NCBI RefSeq assembly: GCF_001594015.1
Contig: NZ_LTBC01000004.1
Location: 140,075 to 204,074 of the forward strand
Length of the DNA stretch: 64,000 bases
Origin: Moorella mulderi DSM 14980
Lineage (GTDB): Bacteria > Bacillota > DSM-521 > Neomoorellales > Neomoorellaceae
Reading direction: 5' to 3'
In this document: positions 1 through 8,524 of the stretch, piece by piece
Layout of the letters: each line of letters starts with the position of its first letter
Numbering within the stretch: position 1 is the first letter of the stretch
The notes under the pieces: generated by a model
What the model was told of the DNA's origin: nothing
The model's input: the letters and a program-made list of their open reading frames with translations, nothing else
The model's database searches: none
Position numbers and translations under genes: made by a program

Positions 1-1
1 G

Positions 2-229
2 GCCGTTTCCCAGTTTACCCTCTATGGCGACTGCCGCAAAGGGCGGCGGCCCAGTTTTACTGCCGCGGCGCCACCGGAATTAGCCAGGGAGCTGTACCGG
101 CAATTTGTTGCCGCCCTGGCAGCGTATGGGATCAGGGTGGCAACGGGCCAGTTCCAGGCCGACATGCTGGTAGCCCTGGAAAACGACGGCCCGGTGACCA
201 TGCTCCTTGATAGCGAGAGGTTATTTTAG
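2..229 (+). CDS. dtd: D-aminoacyl-tRNA deacylase, C-terminal part
   Basis: This is the 3' end of a gene that begins before the window; about 75 residues are visible. The reading frame carries a SQFTLYGD segment and a later GPVTMLLDS segment near the C-terminus, both typical of the DTD family, which hydrolyses D-amino acids (and glycine) wrongly attached to tRNA. The stop is TAG at 227-229. The RelA-Dtd-metallohydrolase-HisRS order is common in Firmicutes, so the position just upstream of the metallohydrolase and hisS supports the call. The start and N-terminal half cannot be judged. Confidence 0.9.
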   Translation, partial: AVSQFTLYGDCRKGRRPSFTAAAPPELARELYRQFVAALAAYGIRVATGQFQADMLVALENDGPVTMLLDSERLF

Positions 230-278
230 TTTGTCTTTGAACAGGTATCACAAAGGTTATTAGGGAGAAGGTGGGCTA

Positions 279-902
279 ATGTTTCTCAAAACCCTGGTTG
301 TGGGTCCCATTGGTACCAACTGCTACCTGGTGGGTTGCCAGGAAACTAAAGAAGGGGCCGTCATTGACCCCGGTGCCGAAGGAGAGCGGATTCTAGCAGC
401 AGCCCGGGAAGCGGGCTTAAAAATCCGCTATATCATCAATACCCACGGCCATATCGACCATATAGGGGCCAACGGGGCTATAAAGAACGCCACTGGCGCC
501 GCCATCCTCATCCACAGAGACGATGCCCCCTTCCTTACGGAGCCCGGGCGCAATCTTTCCGTGCTAATGGGCACCAGGGTAAGCAGCCCCGGGGCCGACC
601 GCCTCTTGCAGGAGGGCGACACCATCACCATTGGCCGGACCATTACCCTGACGGTGATCCATACCCCCGGCCATACCCCGGGCGGGATTTGTTTGCAGGG
701 CGAGGGTTTAATCTTTACCGGCGATACCCTCTTCGCCGGTTCCATTGGCCGTACCGATTTTCCCGGCGGTTCTTTTAATCAGTTGCTTAATTCCATTAAA
801 GAAAAGCTCTTTGTCCTGGACGACGAGCTGGAAATTTATCCCGGCCACGGCCCGGCCTCTACCATTGGTGCCGAGCGGGCCGATAATCCCTTTTTTACTT
901 AA
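279..902 (+). CDS. MBL-fold (glyoxalase II-like) metallohydrolase
   Basis: A 207-residue metallo-beta-lactamase-fold hydrolase. The metal-binding HGHIDH motif lies near residue 56, followed by PGHTPGG near 131, GDTLF near 148 and PGHGP near 189, which supply the usual histidine and aspartate ligands for two metals. Length and motifs fit the small YqgX/GloB-like group found between dtd and hisS in Firmicutes. The exact substrate is unknown; thioester hydrolysis such as S-lactoylglutathione-like substrates is possible but not shown. An ATG start is preceded by a purine-rich AGGGAGAAGG. It ends 12 bases before hisS, so co-transcription is likely. Confidence 0.85.
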   Translation: MFLKTLVVGPIGTNCYLVGCQETKEGAVIDPGAEGERILAAAREAGLKIRYIINTHGHIDHIGANGAIKNATGAAILIHRDDAPFLTEPGRNLSVLMGTRVSSPGADRLLQEGDTITIGRTITLTVIHTPGHTPGGICLQGEGLIFTGDTLFAGSIGRTDFPGGSFNQLLNSIKEKLFVLDDELEIYPGHGPASTIGAERADNPFFT

Positions 903-914
903 TGGAGGCCTGAG

Positions 915-2189
915 ATGCTAACCAGTCGACCACGGGGTACGGAAGACATCCTCCCTGAGGAGGTAGGCCGCTGGTACTTACTGGAGGCCACCGCCAGGGA
1001 GGTCAGCCGGCTGTACGGCTACCGGGAAATCCGTACGCCTGTTTTTGAGCATACCGAGCTTTTTAACCGCGGCGTCGGGGATACCACCGATATTGTGGAG
1101 AAGGAAATGTATACCTTTACCGATCGCGGCGGGCGCAGCGTGACCTTGCGGCCGGAAGGCACGGCCCCGGTGGTGCGGGCCTTTCTGGAGCACCACCTGG
1201 AGGCCGGGGGACTGCCGGTAAAGCTTTTTTACCTTGGTCCCATGTTCCGTTACGGCCGCCCCCAGGCCGGCCGGCTGCGCCAGTTCCACCAGTTTGGGGT
1301 GGAAGCCTTTGGTTCCCGGGACCCGGCCCTGGATGCCGAGGTTATCGCCCTGGCCATGGATTTTTATAACCGCCTGGCGCTGAAGGACCTGGAACTACAT
1401 TTAAACAGCGTCGGCTGCCCGGCCTGCCGGCCCCGGCACCGGGAGAAACTGCAGGATTACCTGCGGCCGCGCTTACAGGAACTGTGCCCCACCTGCCAGG
1501 GCCGTTTTGAACGCAACCCTTTACGCATCTTTGACTGCAAGAGCCCGGTGTGCCAGGAGATAGTCGCCGGGGCGCCGACGATAGCCGCTTCCCTTTGCCC
1601 GGACTGCGGTGAGCATTTCGAGCGCGTCCAGGAGTACCTGCAAGAACTAGGGATTGACTTTATCCTGGACGAGCACCTGGTACGCGGCCTGGATTACTAC
1701 ACCAACACGGCCTTTGAGATAATGGTCAAAGGCATCGGCGCCCAGAGTTCCATTGGCGGCGGCGGTCGTTATGACGGCCTGGTGGAGGCCCTGGGGGGTA
1801 AACCGGTGCCGGGAATTGGCTTTGGCCTGGGTCTGGAACGGGTCTTACTCGCCCTGGAAGCCCAGGGTCGGGATTTAAGGCCGGATGGAGGGATAGATGT
1901 CCTGGTAGTCACGGCCGGCGCCGGGGTAGAAAGGGCGGCCGTCCGCCTGCTGGCCAGTTTAAGGGCGGGTGGGTTGAAGGCTGATAAAGACTACCTGGGC
2001 CGCAGCCTCAAGGCCCAGATGAAGCATGCCAACCGCTACCCGGCTAAACTGGCCGTAATCCTCGGAGAGGAAGAACTCTCCCGGGGGCAGGTCCTGGTCC
2101 GCCGCCTGGATACCGGGACGCAGGAAGAAGTACCTTTAGAGGCAGCAGTGGAGTATTGCCACCGGGTGAAAGAAACTTGTGGTGGCTAA
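915..2189 (+). CDS. hisS: Histidyl-tRNA synthetase
   Basis: Class II aminoacyl-tRNA synthetase of 424 residues, the normal size for bacterial HisRS. The start region has the conserved PRGTEDILP, motif 2 is around [12 protein letters not shown], the HisRS-specific signature [11 protein letters not shown] lies near residue 255, and motif 3 (GFGLGLERV) follows. The C-terminal region is the anticodon-binding alpha/beta domain. A Cys-rich stretch in the insertion domain (CPACRP, CPTCQG, CPDCGE) suggests a zinc-binding knob, seen in some Firmicute HisRS. The ATG start has GGAGG upstream. No T-box motif was found upstream. It lies in the hisS-aspS pair conserved in Bacillus. Confidence 0.97.
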   Translation: MLTSRPRGTEDILPEEVGRWYLLEATAREVSRLYGYREIRTPVFEHTELFNRGVGDTTDIVEKEMYTFTDRGGRSVTLRPEGTAPVVRAFLEHHLEAGGLPVKLFYLGPMFRYGRPQAGRLRQFHQFGVEAFGSRDPALDAEVIALAMDFYNRLALKDLELHLNSVGCPACRPRHREKLQDYLRPRLQELCPTCQGRFERNPLRIFDCKSPVCQEIVAGAPTIAASLCPDCGEHFERVQEYLQELGIDFILDEHLVRGLDYYTNTAFEIMVKGIGAQSSIGGGGRYDGLVEALGGKPVPGIGFGLGLERVLLALEAQGRDLRPDGGIDVLVVTAGAGVERAAVRLLASLRAGGLKADKDYLGRSLKAQMKHANRYPAKLAVILGEEELSRGQVLVRRLDTGTQEEVPLEAAVEYCHRVKETCGG

Positions 2190-2236
2190 ATTGAGTGGGA
2201 AGTTAGGGTAAGAGTCCCGTATGGGGACAGTGGCCC

Positions 2237-2443
2237 CTGGCTTTTGTATGGCGAGAGCGACCTGGCCCGGGCGGCTGAGCGGCCGAAGTTGCGCCGAAGA
2301 GCGAGGGCGGCCGGGAACGGGAGGTCCTAGGCCGGATTCTCAAGGCAAGGATGCCGAATAGGCTGGGACCCCGATCTTTCCGCCTCACGGCTGAGCCTTA
2401 GGCCGCTCCGAGAGGGCCAGGGAGCGAGCGAAAACAAAGCCAG
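2237..2443 (+). repeat. Structured repeat element, copy A
   Basis: A 207-base element in the hisS-aspS gap. It begins CTGGCTTTTGT and ends ACAAAGCCAG, which are near-perfect inverted complements. Inside these, CCTGGCC (2261-2267) pairs with GGCCAGG (2415-2421), and GAGCGGCC (2277-2284) pairs with GGCCGCTC (2401-2408). The same outer ends and helix order occur at 39672-39814, where the inner helix has compensating base changes. The core of about 115 bases is GC-rich with further local hairpins and is not shared with copy B. It ends about 36 bases before the aspS start, so if transcribed it lies in the aspS leader. Orientation is assigned by similarity between copies; family unknown. Confidence 0.6.
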
Positions 2444-2479
2444 GTGAAATACCGGCATTTTAGAGGAGCGTGGATATTA

Positions 2480-4291
2480 GTGATCGAGTCTATGGCCGGG
2501 CTGCACCGCAGCCATGGCTGCGGGGAGCTCAGGGCAGAAGATACAGGTAAAGAAGTAACCCTCATGGGCTGGGTGCACCGCCGCCGCGACCACGGCGGCC
2601 TCATCTTTATCGACTTGCGCGACCGTTCCGGCCTGGTACAGGTTGTCTGCGACCCGGAGGCAGGACCGGCCTTTAAGAAAGCCGAAGAGGTACGCAATGA
2701 ATATGTGGTGGCGGTGACCGGCAGGGTGCGGCCGCGGCCGGAAGGCACAGCCAATCCCAAACTCGCTACCGGCACCATTGAAGTCGAGGCCAGGAAACTG
2801 CGCATCCTTAACCGGGCCAAAACGCCGCCCTTTTACATTGAGGATAACATTGATGTCGACGAAGCCTTACGCCTGCGTTACCGCTACCTGGACCTGCGCC
2901 GCCCGGAAATGCAGAGCATAATGTACCTGCGTTACCGGACGACCAGGGCCATCCGCGATTTCCTGGACAGCCGGGGCTTCTGGGAAATTGAAACACCCAT
3001 GCTGACCCGCAGCACCCCGGAAGGGGCGCGGGATTTCCTGGTGCCCAGCAGGCTGCGGCCGGGGGAATTCTTTGCCCTGCCCCAGTCACCCCAGCTCTTT
3101 AAACAGATTCTCATGGTGGCCGGTATAGAGCGTTATTTCCAGATTGTCCGCTGTTTCCGGGATGAAGACTTAAGGGCCGACCGCCAGCCGGAGTTTACCC
3201 AGCTGGATATGGAGATGTCCTTTATCCAGCGGGAAGATATTTTAAACCTGGTGGAAGAATTAATGGCCCATGTTTTCCGGGAAACCCTGGGGATTGAACT
3301 TACCCTTCCCCTGCCGCGGCTGACCTATCAAGAAGCCATGGCCCGCTTTGGCTCTGACAAGCCTGATCTCCGCTTCGGCCTGGAGATTACCGATGTATCC
3401 GACCTGGTTAGAGGGTGCGGCTTTAAAGTTTTTGCCGACGCGGCAGCCCGGGGCGGGGTGGTACGGGGCCTGTGCGTTCCCGGTGGCGCCAGTTTCTCCC
3501 GCCGGGAACTGGATGAATTGACGCGAGCTGCGGCCGTCTTTGGTGCCAAAGGGCTGGCCTGGATGGCCGTTACTGCCGAGGGTATCCGTTCTCCAATTGC
3601 CAAGTTCTTTACGGGTCAAGAACTCCAGGACCTGGTGGCCCGCATGGGGGGCAAGGAAGGAGATCTTCTCCTGTTTGTTGCCGATAGCGAGGCGGTTGCG
3701 GCTACCGCCCTGGGATCCTTACGCCTGGAACTGGGCCGGCGGTTACACCTCTATGAGCCGGAGCAACTGGCCTTTACCTGGGTAACGGATTTCCCCTTAC
3801 TGGAATACAGCCCGGAAGAAAAGCGTTATGTGGCCGTGCACCACCCCTTTACCATGCCCATGGAAGAGGACTGGCCCCTGCTGGATACTGAACCTTTAAA
3901 AGTGCGCGCCCTGGCTTACGACCTGGTTTTAAACGGCGTCGAGTTGGGCGGGGGCAGTATCCGCATTCACCGCCGCGATATTCAGGAAAAAATGTTTAGC
4001 CTCTTAGGCTTTTCCCCGGATGAGGCCCGGGAGAAATTTGGCTTCCTGCTGGAGGCCTTTGAATACGGCACTCCGCCCCACGGTGGCATTGCCTTTGGCC
4101 TGGACCGGATGATCATGATCATGGCCCGGCGGGATACCATCCGCGACTGCATCGCCTTCCCCAAGACCCAGAGCGGGACCTGCCTGATGACGGCGGCACC
4201 TTCGACAGTCGCACCGGAGCAGCTCCTGGAGCTGCATCTCAAAACTACCGCCCGTCCGGCGGGTAAGCTAAGCAGTGCTGGCAAAGCATAG
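2480..4291 (+). CDS. aspS: Aspartyl-tRNA synthetase
   Basis: Bacterial-type AspRS of about 600 residues. It has the N-terminal OB-fold anticodon-binding domain (GWVHRRRDHGG near the start), class II motif 2 (FRDEDLRADRQPE), the GAD insertion domain typical of bacterial AspRS, and motif 3 (GIAFGLDRM) near the C-terminus. The open frame extends upstream to 2444, but family alignment begins around the MAGLHRSHGCG segment; I chose GTG at 2480 because AGAGGAG lies 11 bases before it. ATG at 2492 is the alternative. It follows hisS with a repeat element in between and is followed by 6S RNA. Confidence 0.95.
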   Translation: MIESMAGLHRSHGCGELRAEDTGKEVTLMGWVHRRRDHGGLIFIDLRDRSGLVQVVCDPEAGPAFKKAEEVRNEYVVAVTGRVRPRPEGTANPKLATGTIEVEARKLRILNRAKTPPFYIEDNIDVDEALRLRYRYLDLRRPEMQSIMYLRYRTTRAIRDFLDSRGFWEIETPMLTRSTPEGARDFLVPSRLRPGEFFALPQSPQLFKQILMVAGIERYFQIVRCFRDEDLRADRQPEFTQLDMEMSFIQREDILNLVEELMAHVFRETLGIELTLPLPRLTYQEAMARFGSDKPDLRFGLEITDVSDLVRGCGFKVFADAAARGGVVRGLCVPGGASFSRRELDELTRAAAVFGAKGLAWMAVTAEGIRSPIAKFFTGQELQDLVARMGGKEGDLLLFVADSEAVAATALGSLRLELGRRLHLYEPEQLAFTWVTDFPLLEYSPEEKRYVAVHHPFTMPMEEDWPLLDTEPLKVRALAYDLVLNGVELGGGSIRIHRRDIQEKMFSLLGFSPDEAREKFGFLLEAFEYGTPPHGGIAFGLDRMIMIMARRDTIRDCIAFPKTQSGTCLMTAAPSTVAPEQLLELHLKTTARPAGKLSSAGKA

Positions 4292-4294
4292 TAC

Positions 4295-4323
4295 TTGCAA
4301 ATCCTTTAAGTTTGTGTTAACAT
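4295..4323 (+). promoter_or_regulatory. Candidate sigma-A promoter for 6S RNA
   Basis: TTGCAA at 4295-4300 and TAACAT at 4318-4323 are separated by 17 bases. This would start transcription near 4330, about 20 bases before the predicted closing helix of 6S RNA. The -10 box is weak, so the exact start is uncertain. Confidence 0.4.
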
Positions 4324-4351
4324 CATACTTGCAACAGGAGGAGTAAAGAAT

Positions 4352-4540
4352 TTTACCCTGCGATGTTCGTGTTGCACCGTGGAGTTTTGAGCCAACACCT
4401 ATACAAAGGGAGCCCAACCTCTGGGCGTGGCTTGCAGGCCCCCATGGAGGGGAAGCAAAAAGCGTCCAGGGAGGCACCCACCTGCGGAGAGCGGGTTCAT
4501 TAAACACACGGTGAGCACGGCATTTGTGGGGTTTTATTTT
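4352..4540 (+). ncRNA. ssrS: 6S RNA (SsrS/BsrA type)
   Basis: About 185-190 bases between aspS and tcdA, the same place as bsrA (6S-1 RNA) in Bacillus subtilis. The two ends form a long closing helix: CACCGTG (4375-4381) pairs exactly with CACGGTG (4507-4513), and the outer CCCTGCGATG side pairs with the GGCATTTGTGGGG side around 4520-4531 using GU pairs. The 5' internal strand GGAGTTTTGAGCC...ATACAAAGGGAGCC resembles Gram-positive 6S RNAs. The central region can open into the bubble that mimics promoter DNA for sigma-A RNA polymerase. A T-rich stretch at about 4532-4542 would end transcription. The call rests on structure, size and synteny. Confidence 0.85.
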
Positions 4541-4552
4541 TTGGTGGGCAAG

Positions 4553-5275
4553 GTGGAGAGTTTCTGGTCCCGCACGGAAATGCTCATTGGGCCCGAAGGG
4601 CGGGCCCGCCTGGCGGCAGCCAGGGTAGCGGTAATTGGTACCGGCGGAGTCGGCTCCTTTGCTGTGGAGGCCCTGGCCCGCGCGGGTATAGGCTACCTGG
4701 AACTGGTGGACCAGGATGTAGTACGACCCAGCAACATCAACCGCCAGGTACCGGCTCTGCATTCAACCCTGGGCCAACCCAAGGTAGAAGTCCTGGCCCG
4801 GCGCTGCCGGGAGATCAACCCGGAGGCGGTAATAGTTACCCGGCAGGAAGTCTACAGCCCGGGAAAAGGCCCGCAATTTGTCCGGCGCGACCTGGACTAC
4901 CTGGTGGATGCCATTGACAGTGTGGGAGCGAAGATAGACCTCCTGGCTACGGCCCTGCAGGCGGGAGTACCTGTGGTCAGCAGTATGGGAGCGGGCAATC
5001 GCCTGGACCCCACCCGTTTAAGGGTGGCCGACATCAGCGCTACAAGGGGGTGTCCCCTGGCCCGGGCCGTCCGGCGGGGTCTAAAAGCCCGGGGCATCAC
5101 TACGGGCCTGACAGTGGTCTACTCGGAAGAACCGCCCCTGCCGGCCCGTCCTAACCCGGAACTGGCGCCAGGCGAGAGACAACCCCCCGGCAGTATGGTT
5201 TTTGTCCCGGCCGTGGCCGGCCTGCTCCTGGCCAGCCTGGTGGTAAGGAACATCCTGAACCGGACCGATTGCTAG
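4553..5275 (+). CDS. tcdA: tRNA threonylcarbamoyladenosine dehydratase (TcdA/YrvM)
   Basis: E1/ThiF-like protein of 240 residues that should cyclise t6A37 of tRNA to ct6A using ATP. The Rossmann nucleotide motif GTGGVGSFAVEALAR is near residue 24, and SNINRQ near 53 is the ThiF-family ATP-binding segment. The open frame continues upstream to 4427 through the 6S RNA, which is not credible. GTG at 4553 places the start exactly where YrvM starts, and GGTGGG precedes it. The order aspS-6S-tcdA-rarA-iscR matches Bacillus. A second Cys near the RGCPLARAVRR segment fits the family pattern. Confidence 0.9.
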   Translation: MESFWSRTEMLIGPEGRARLAAARVAVIGTGGVGSFAVEALARAGIGYLELVDQDVVRPSNINRQVPALHSTLGQPKVEVLARRCREINPEAVIVTRQEVYSPGKGPQFVRRDLDYLVDAIDSVGAKIDLLATALQAGVPVVSSMGAGNRLDPTRLRVADISATRGCPLARAVRRGLKARGITTGLTVVYSEEPPLPARPNPELAPGERQPPGSMVFVPAVAGLLLASLVVRNILNRTDC

Positions 5276-5320
5276 TTGCCGTTGCTGCAATTATGCTGTA
5301 TACTGGATAGGGGTATCCCC
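5276..5320 (+). promoter_or_regulatory. csoR promoter with candidate CsoR operator
   Basis: TTGCCG (5276-5281) and TATACT (5299-5304) are spaced by 17 bases. Directly downstream lies GGGGTATCCCC (5310-5320), a perfect GGGG/CCCC inverted repeat around TAT. G/C-tract pseudopalindromes of this kind are the usual operators of CsoR-family repressors. Autoregulation of the adjacent csoR is inferred. Confidence 0.6.
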
Positions 5321-5340
5321 GGGGAAGGAGGTTTAGGGAA

Positions 5341-5634
5341 TTGAGCAGGAGGCCTGGCGAGGAGAGTTCCTATGCACCCCAGCGGGATGATTTACTGCTC
5401 CGCCTGCGGAAGATCGAGGGTCAGGTCAAGGGTATCCACCGCATGATTGAAGAGGACAAGTATTGTGTCGATATTCTTATTCAAATTGCCGCCGCGCGGG
5501 CAGCCTTGAAAAAGGTCGGCACTATGATTTTTGAAGCCCATGTCCGTGGCTGTGTCCGGACGGCCATAGTCAATCAGGAAGATGGAGAAATAATTGATGA
5601 GCTTATTGATGTTTTAAACCGCTTCACCAGCTAA
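5341..5634 (+). CDS. csoR: CsoR-family metal-sensing repressor
   Basis: A 97-residue all-helical repressor of the CsoR/RcnR/FrmR family. The Cu(I)-binding set is present: Cys in the KYCVDIL segment, His in FEAHVRGC and the following Cys, matching the Cys-His-Cys triad of copper-sensing CsoR. Such proteins bind G/C-tract operators as tetramers and release them on metal binding. The TTG start at 5341 is preceded by AAGGAGG. No copper exporter lies beside it here; the next gene is thioredoxin, so its targets may lie elsewhere. Copper is the likeliest ligand, but persulfide-sensing relatives (CstR) share the two cysteines; the His argues for copper. Confidence 0.85.
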   Translation: MSRRPGEESSYAPQRDDLLLRLRKIEGQVKGIHRMIEEDKYCVDILIQIAAARAALKKVGTMIFEAHVRGCVRTAIVNQEDGEIIDELIDVLNRFTS

Positions 5635-5662
5635 AGGGAAAAAGCGAAGGGAGAGGATAGGT

Positions 5663-5992
5663 TTGGCAGCGCACAATATCGTTACCCTCACGGATGCCAA
5701 TTTTAAAGAAGAAGTGCTCTCCGCGAAGCCCCCGGTCCTGGTTGACTTCTGGGCCGCCTGGTGTGGCCCCTGCCGGATGATTGCTCCCGTTGTGGAGCAA
5801 CTGGCCGGGGAATACGAAGGTAAAATCAAGGTGGCCAAGCTCAACGTGGACGAGTATCCCTCGATAGCGTCTGATTACGGCATTATGAGTATTCCCACCC
5901 TTTTACTGTTTAAAAACGGCGAAGTTGTCTCCCGGCTGGTAGGGTACCAGACTAAAGACAAACTGGTCCAGGTGCTGGAGAAGAATTTATAA
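5663..5992 (+). CDS. trxA: Thioredoxin
   Basis: Classic 109-residue thioredoxin. The active site WCGPC lies near residue 33 within FWAAWCGPC, and the cis-proline segment SIPTLLLF is near residue 75. It reduces protein disulfides in the cytoplasm. Translation starts at TTG 5663 with GGGAGAGG upstream. It follows csoR by 28 bases, so the two are probably one operon. Its transcript probably ends at the hairpin that lies inside the 3' end of the convergent rarA gene. Confidence 0.96.
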   Translation: MAAHNIVTLTDANFKEEVLSAKPPVLVDFWAAWCGPCRMIAPVVEQLAGEYEGKIKVAKLNVDEYPSIASDYGIMSIPTLLLFKNGEVVSRLVGYQTKDKLVQVLEKNL

Positions 5993-6001
5993 ACTAGCCC
6001 A

Positions 6002-7327
6002 TTATTTCCGCCGCCTGGTGCGCTGCTGCCAGGCGGTTTTCATTTGCCCTTCCCGGCCGTAGTCGCTGGGGTGGTAAAAAACTTTCCCCTGGAGGTTGTC
6101 CGGCAGGTACTGCTGTTCCACCCAGCCGCCGGGGTAATCGTGGGGGTATTTATACCCCTTCCCGTGGCCAAAGGCGGCCGCACCCCGGTAATTAGCATCC
6201 CGCAGGTGGATGGGTACCGGGCCGGCGGTTTCTTTTTCCACTGCTGCCAGCGCAGCGTCGATAGCCTTGATGACCGAATTGCTCTTGGGAGCCAGGGCAA
6301 TATAGAGGGTGGCTTCGGCCAGGATAATGCGGCCCTCCGGCAGGCCTACCCGTTCTACAGCCTGGGCGGCGGCACTGGCCACCACGAGGGCCTGGGGATC
6401 GGCCAGGCCCACGTCCTCGGCGGCATGGATAAGGAGCCGGCGGGCCAGGAAGGCCGGATCTTCCCCGGCGTAAATCATCCGGGCCAGCCAGTAAAGGGCG
6501 GCGTCGGGATCGGAGCCGCGCATACTTTTAATCCAGGCCGAAACGCAGTCGTAATGCTGGTCGCCATCCCGGTCGTAAAGGACGGCCCGCTGCTGGATGG
6601 CCTCTTCGGCGACTTTCAGGGTGAGGATACGCCGGCCCTTTTCGTCCGGTGGGGTGGTGAGGACGGCAAACTCCAGGGCGTTTAAAGCCACCCGGGCATC
6701 ACCGTTGGCCACCCGGGCCAGGTGCTCCAGGGCCTCCGGCTCGACTGCGACGCTAAACTTACCCAGGCCCCGCTCGGGGTCCGACAGGGCGCGGCGGAGG
6801 AGGGCCAGGATGGCTTCACTGGACAGGGCCTCCAGGCGGAAGATCCGGGAACGGGAACGAATGGCGGCATTGACGGTGAACATGGGGTTTTCCACCGTGG
6901 CACCGATGAGGGTGAGTAACCCTTCCTCAACGCAGGGGAGGAGGGCGTCCTGGATATTCTTGGCCCAGCGGTGAATCTCGTCTACAAAGATAACCGTCTT
7001 TTGCTGGTAGTATTTTTCCCGCTCCCGGGCGGCGGCAATTACCCGGCGAATATCGTTAATGCCGTCCAAAACGGCATTTAAAGCCTCAAAGTGGGCCCTG
7101 GTCATGCGGGCGATAATCCGGGCCAGGGTCGTTTTGCCGCTCCCCGGCGGCCCCCAGAGGATAATGGAGGTCAGGCTATCGTTCTCTATGGCCCGGCGCA
7201 GCAGGGTACCGGGCCCCACGATCTTTTCCTGGCCGACAAATTCATCTAAAGTACGCGGCCGCATCCTTACGGCCAGGGGTGCCCGCGCCTCCCGGCTTTC
7301 CTCGCTGGCTTGCTCGAACAGGTCCAT
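6002..7327 (-). CDS. rarA: Replication-associated recombination protein RarA (MgsA)
   Basis: AAA+ ATPase of about 441 residues. Walker A GPPGSGKTT is near residue 60 and a Walker B FVDEIH follows; the C-terminal MgsA/RarA tetramerisation region includes the family segment SNSVIKAIDAA and HLRDANY. RarA acts at stalled replication forks with clamp-loader-like activity. ATG at 7327 has GAGGTG six bases upstream, better than the TTG three bases earlier. Its position next to the CymR/IscR locus matches Bacillus yrvN. It runs opposite to its neighbours. Confidence 0.95.
   Translation of the reverse strand: MDLFEQASEESREARAPLAVRMRPRTLDEFVGQEKIVGPGTLLRRAIENDSLTSIILWGPPGSGKTTLARIIARMTRAHFEALNAVLDGINDIRRVIAAAREREKYYQQKTVIFVDEIHRWAKNIQDALLPCVEEGLLTLIGATVENPMFTVNAAIRSRSRIFRLEALSSEAILALLRRALSDPERGLGKFSVAVEPEALEHLARVANGDARVALNALEFAVLTTPPDEKGRRILTLKVAEEAIQQRAVLYDRDGDQHYDCVSAWIKSMRGSDPDAALYWLARMIYAGEDPAFLARRLLIHAAEDVGLADPQALVVASAAAQAVERVGLPEGRIILAEATLYIALAPKSNSVIKAIDAALAAVEKETAGPVPIHLRDANYRGAAAFGHGKGYKYPHDYPGGWVEQQYLPDNLQGKVFYHPSDYGREGQMKTAWQQRTRRRK
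6011..6040 (+). terminator. trxA terminator inside the rarA 3' end
   Basis: CCGCCTGG (6011-6018) and CCAGGCGG (6029-6036) form a hairpin followed by TTTT on the + strand. It lies inside the last codons of the convergent rarA gene, so one sequence serves as coding DNA on one strand and terminator on the other. Confidence 0.55.
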
Positions 7328-7522
7328 CAATTACACCTCAAACAGGGGTAGGGTTCTTTGCTTCCATTGTAACACGCAAAAAGTAATTGAAAAATAGAAC
7401 ACCAGATCTGGCCTTCGCTGGTATTGAGCTCCCAACTTATGATGTACACCCTGGCCGACCTACGACATGCCAATCCTTTGATAGCCAGGCAACTCTGTCG
7501 CAGCCTGGCGGAAAACAAAATA

Positions 7523-7550
7523 TTGACATATGACCACATAGGGGTATAAT
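7523..7550 (+). promoter_or_regulatory. Sigma-A promoter of the Mrp ATPase gene
   Basis: Perfect TTGACA (7523-7528) and TATAAT (7545-7550) boxes with a 16-base spacer, 20 bases before the TTG start codon and its GAGGTG ribosome site. Confidence 0.8.
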
Positions 7551-7569
7551 TATTACGAGGTGAAAAACA

Positions 7570-8403
7570 TTGGCTACAGGAGCTTGCGAAACCTGCAACC
7601 CGTTAACCTGCAATTCTACGACCTGCGAGGCCAAAAAGCCGGGCCGCATCCCGCCCCATGAACTGAGCAACATCAAGCACGTTATCGGCATCATGAGCGG
7701 CAAGGGCGGCGTCGGCAAGTCTTCGGTAACGGCTTTGCTGGCGGTGGCCCTGCAACAGGCCGGTTACCAGGTGGGCATCCTGGATGCCGACATTACCGGT
7801 CCCAGCATCCCCAGGATGTTCGGCGTCCGCCGGCCGCCGGAGGGCACCGGTCACGGCATGATCCCGCCCCAAAGTCCTGGGGGTACCAGGATCATGTCCC
7901 TTAACCTTTTGCTGCCCCATGAAGATGACCCGGTCATCTGGCGCGGTCCCCTGATCGGCGGGGCCGTCAAGCAATTCTGGACCGATGTGATCTGGGGCGA
8001 CCTGGATTACCTGCTGGTAGACCTGCCGCCGGGGACCGGGGACGCCCCCCTGACGGTGCTCCAGTCTTTACCCCTGGACGGCCTGGTCATTGTCAGTTCA
8101 CCCCAGGAACTGGCCCAGATGGTGGTCCGCAAAGCTGTAAAGATGGCGGCCATGATGAACGTTAAAATCCTGGGCCTGGTGGAAAATATGAGCTATGCTG
8201 TCTGCCCGGACTGCGGCAAGGAAATTTATCTCTTTGGTCCCAGCCGCGCCGGAGCAGCGGCAGCAGAAGCCGGTATCCCCCTCCTGGGCACCCTGCCCCT
8301 GGATCCGGATTTGACGGCCCTGTGCGACCACGGTCAGGTGGAAGATTACCGCGGGCCCTTACTGGAACGGGCCAGGGAGTTTGTCAGGAAGATAGGCGGG
8401 TAG
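7570..8403 (+). CDS. Mrp/NBP35-family iron-sulfur carrier ATPase
   Basis: A 277-residue P-loop ATPase. The deviant Walker A GKGGVGKSS is near residue 44 and DADITGPSIPRMFG follows, the hallmark of Mrp/ApbC/NBP35 proteins that carry and insert 4Fe-4S clusters. The C-terminal CPDCG pair near residue 213 is the cluster-bridging CxxC. The N-terminus has several extra cysteines (CETC, CNSTTC), as in NBP35. The start is TTG 7570 with ACGAGGTG upstream and a consensus sigma-A promoter. A perfect hairpin terminator follows. The location near the isc genes agrees with a role in Fe-S assembly. Confidence 0.92.
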   Translation: MATGACETCNPLTCNSTTCEAKKPGRIPPHELSNIKHVIGIMSGKGGVGKSSVTALLAVALQQAGYQVGILDADITGPSIPRMFGVRRPPEGTGHGMIPPQSPGGTRIMSLNLLLPHEDDPVIWRGPLIGGAVKQFWTDVIWGDLDYLLVDLPPGTGDAPLTVLQSLPLDGLVIVSSPQELAQMVVRKAVKMAAMMNVKILGLVENMSYAVCPDCGKEIYLFGPSRAGAAAAEAGIPLLGTLPLDPDLTALCDHGQVEDYRGPLLERAREFVRKIGG

Positions 8404-8485
8404 GATTGACTTTCCTGCCCCGGTAAATGGTTTTAAAGCCAGGGCCGTCCTTTACAAGGTACCTGAAAAACATCAATGGGCTTTT

Positions 8486-8520
8486 CTGGCCCCGGGAAAA
8501 ATCCCGGGGCCAGATTGACT
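8486..8520. terminator. Bidirectional terminator
   Basis: CTGGCCCCGGGA and TCCCGGGGCCAG form a perfect 12-base-pair helix with a four-base loop at 8486-8513, between the convergent Mrp and nitroreductase genes. The flanks are only mildly T-rich, so efficiency is uncertain. Confidence 0.6.
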
Positions 8521-8524
8521 TTAT

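Noticed and set aside
2190..2480. T-box riboswitch before aspS
   Set aside because: No conserved T-box GGTGGnACCGCG sequence is present; the structured region belongs to the repeat element instead.
4427..4552. N-terminal extension of TcdA
   Set aside because: The extension runs through the 6S RNA and its T-rich end; family starts align with GTG 4553.
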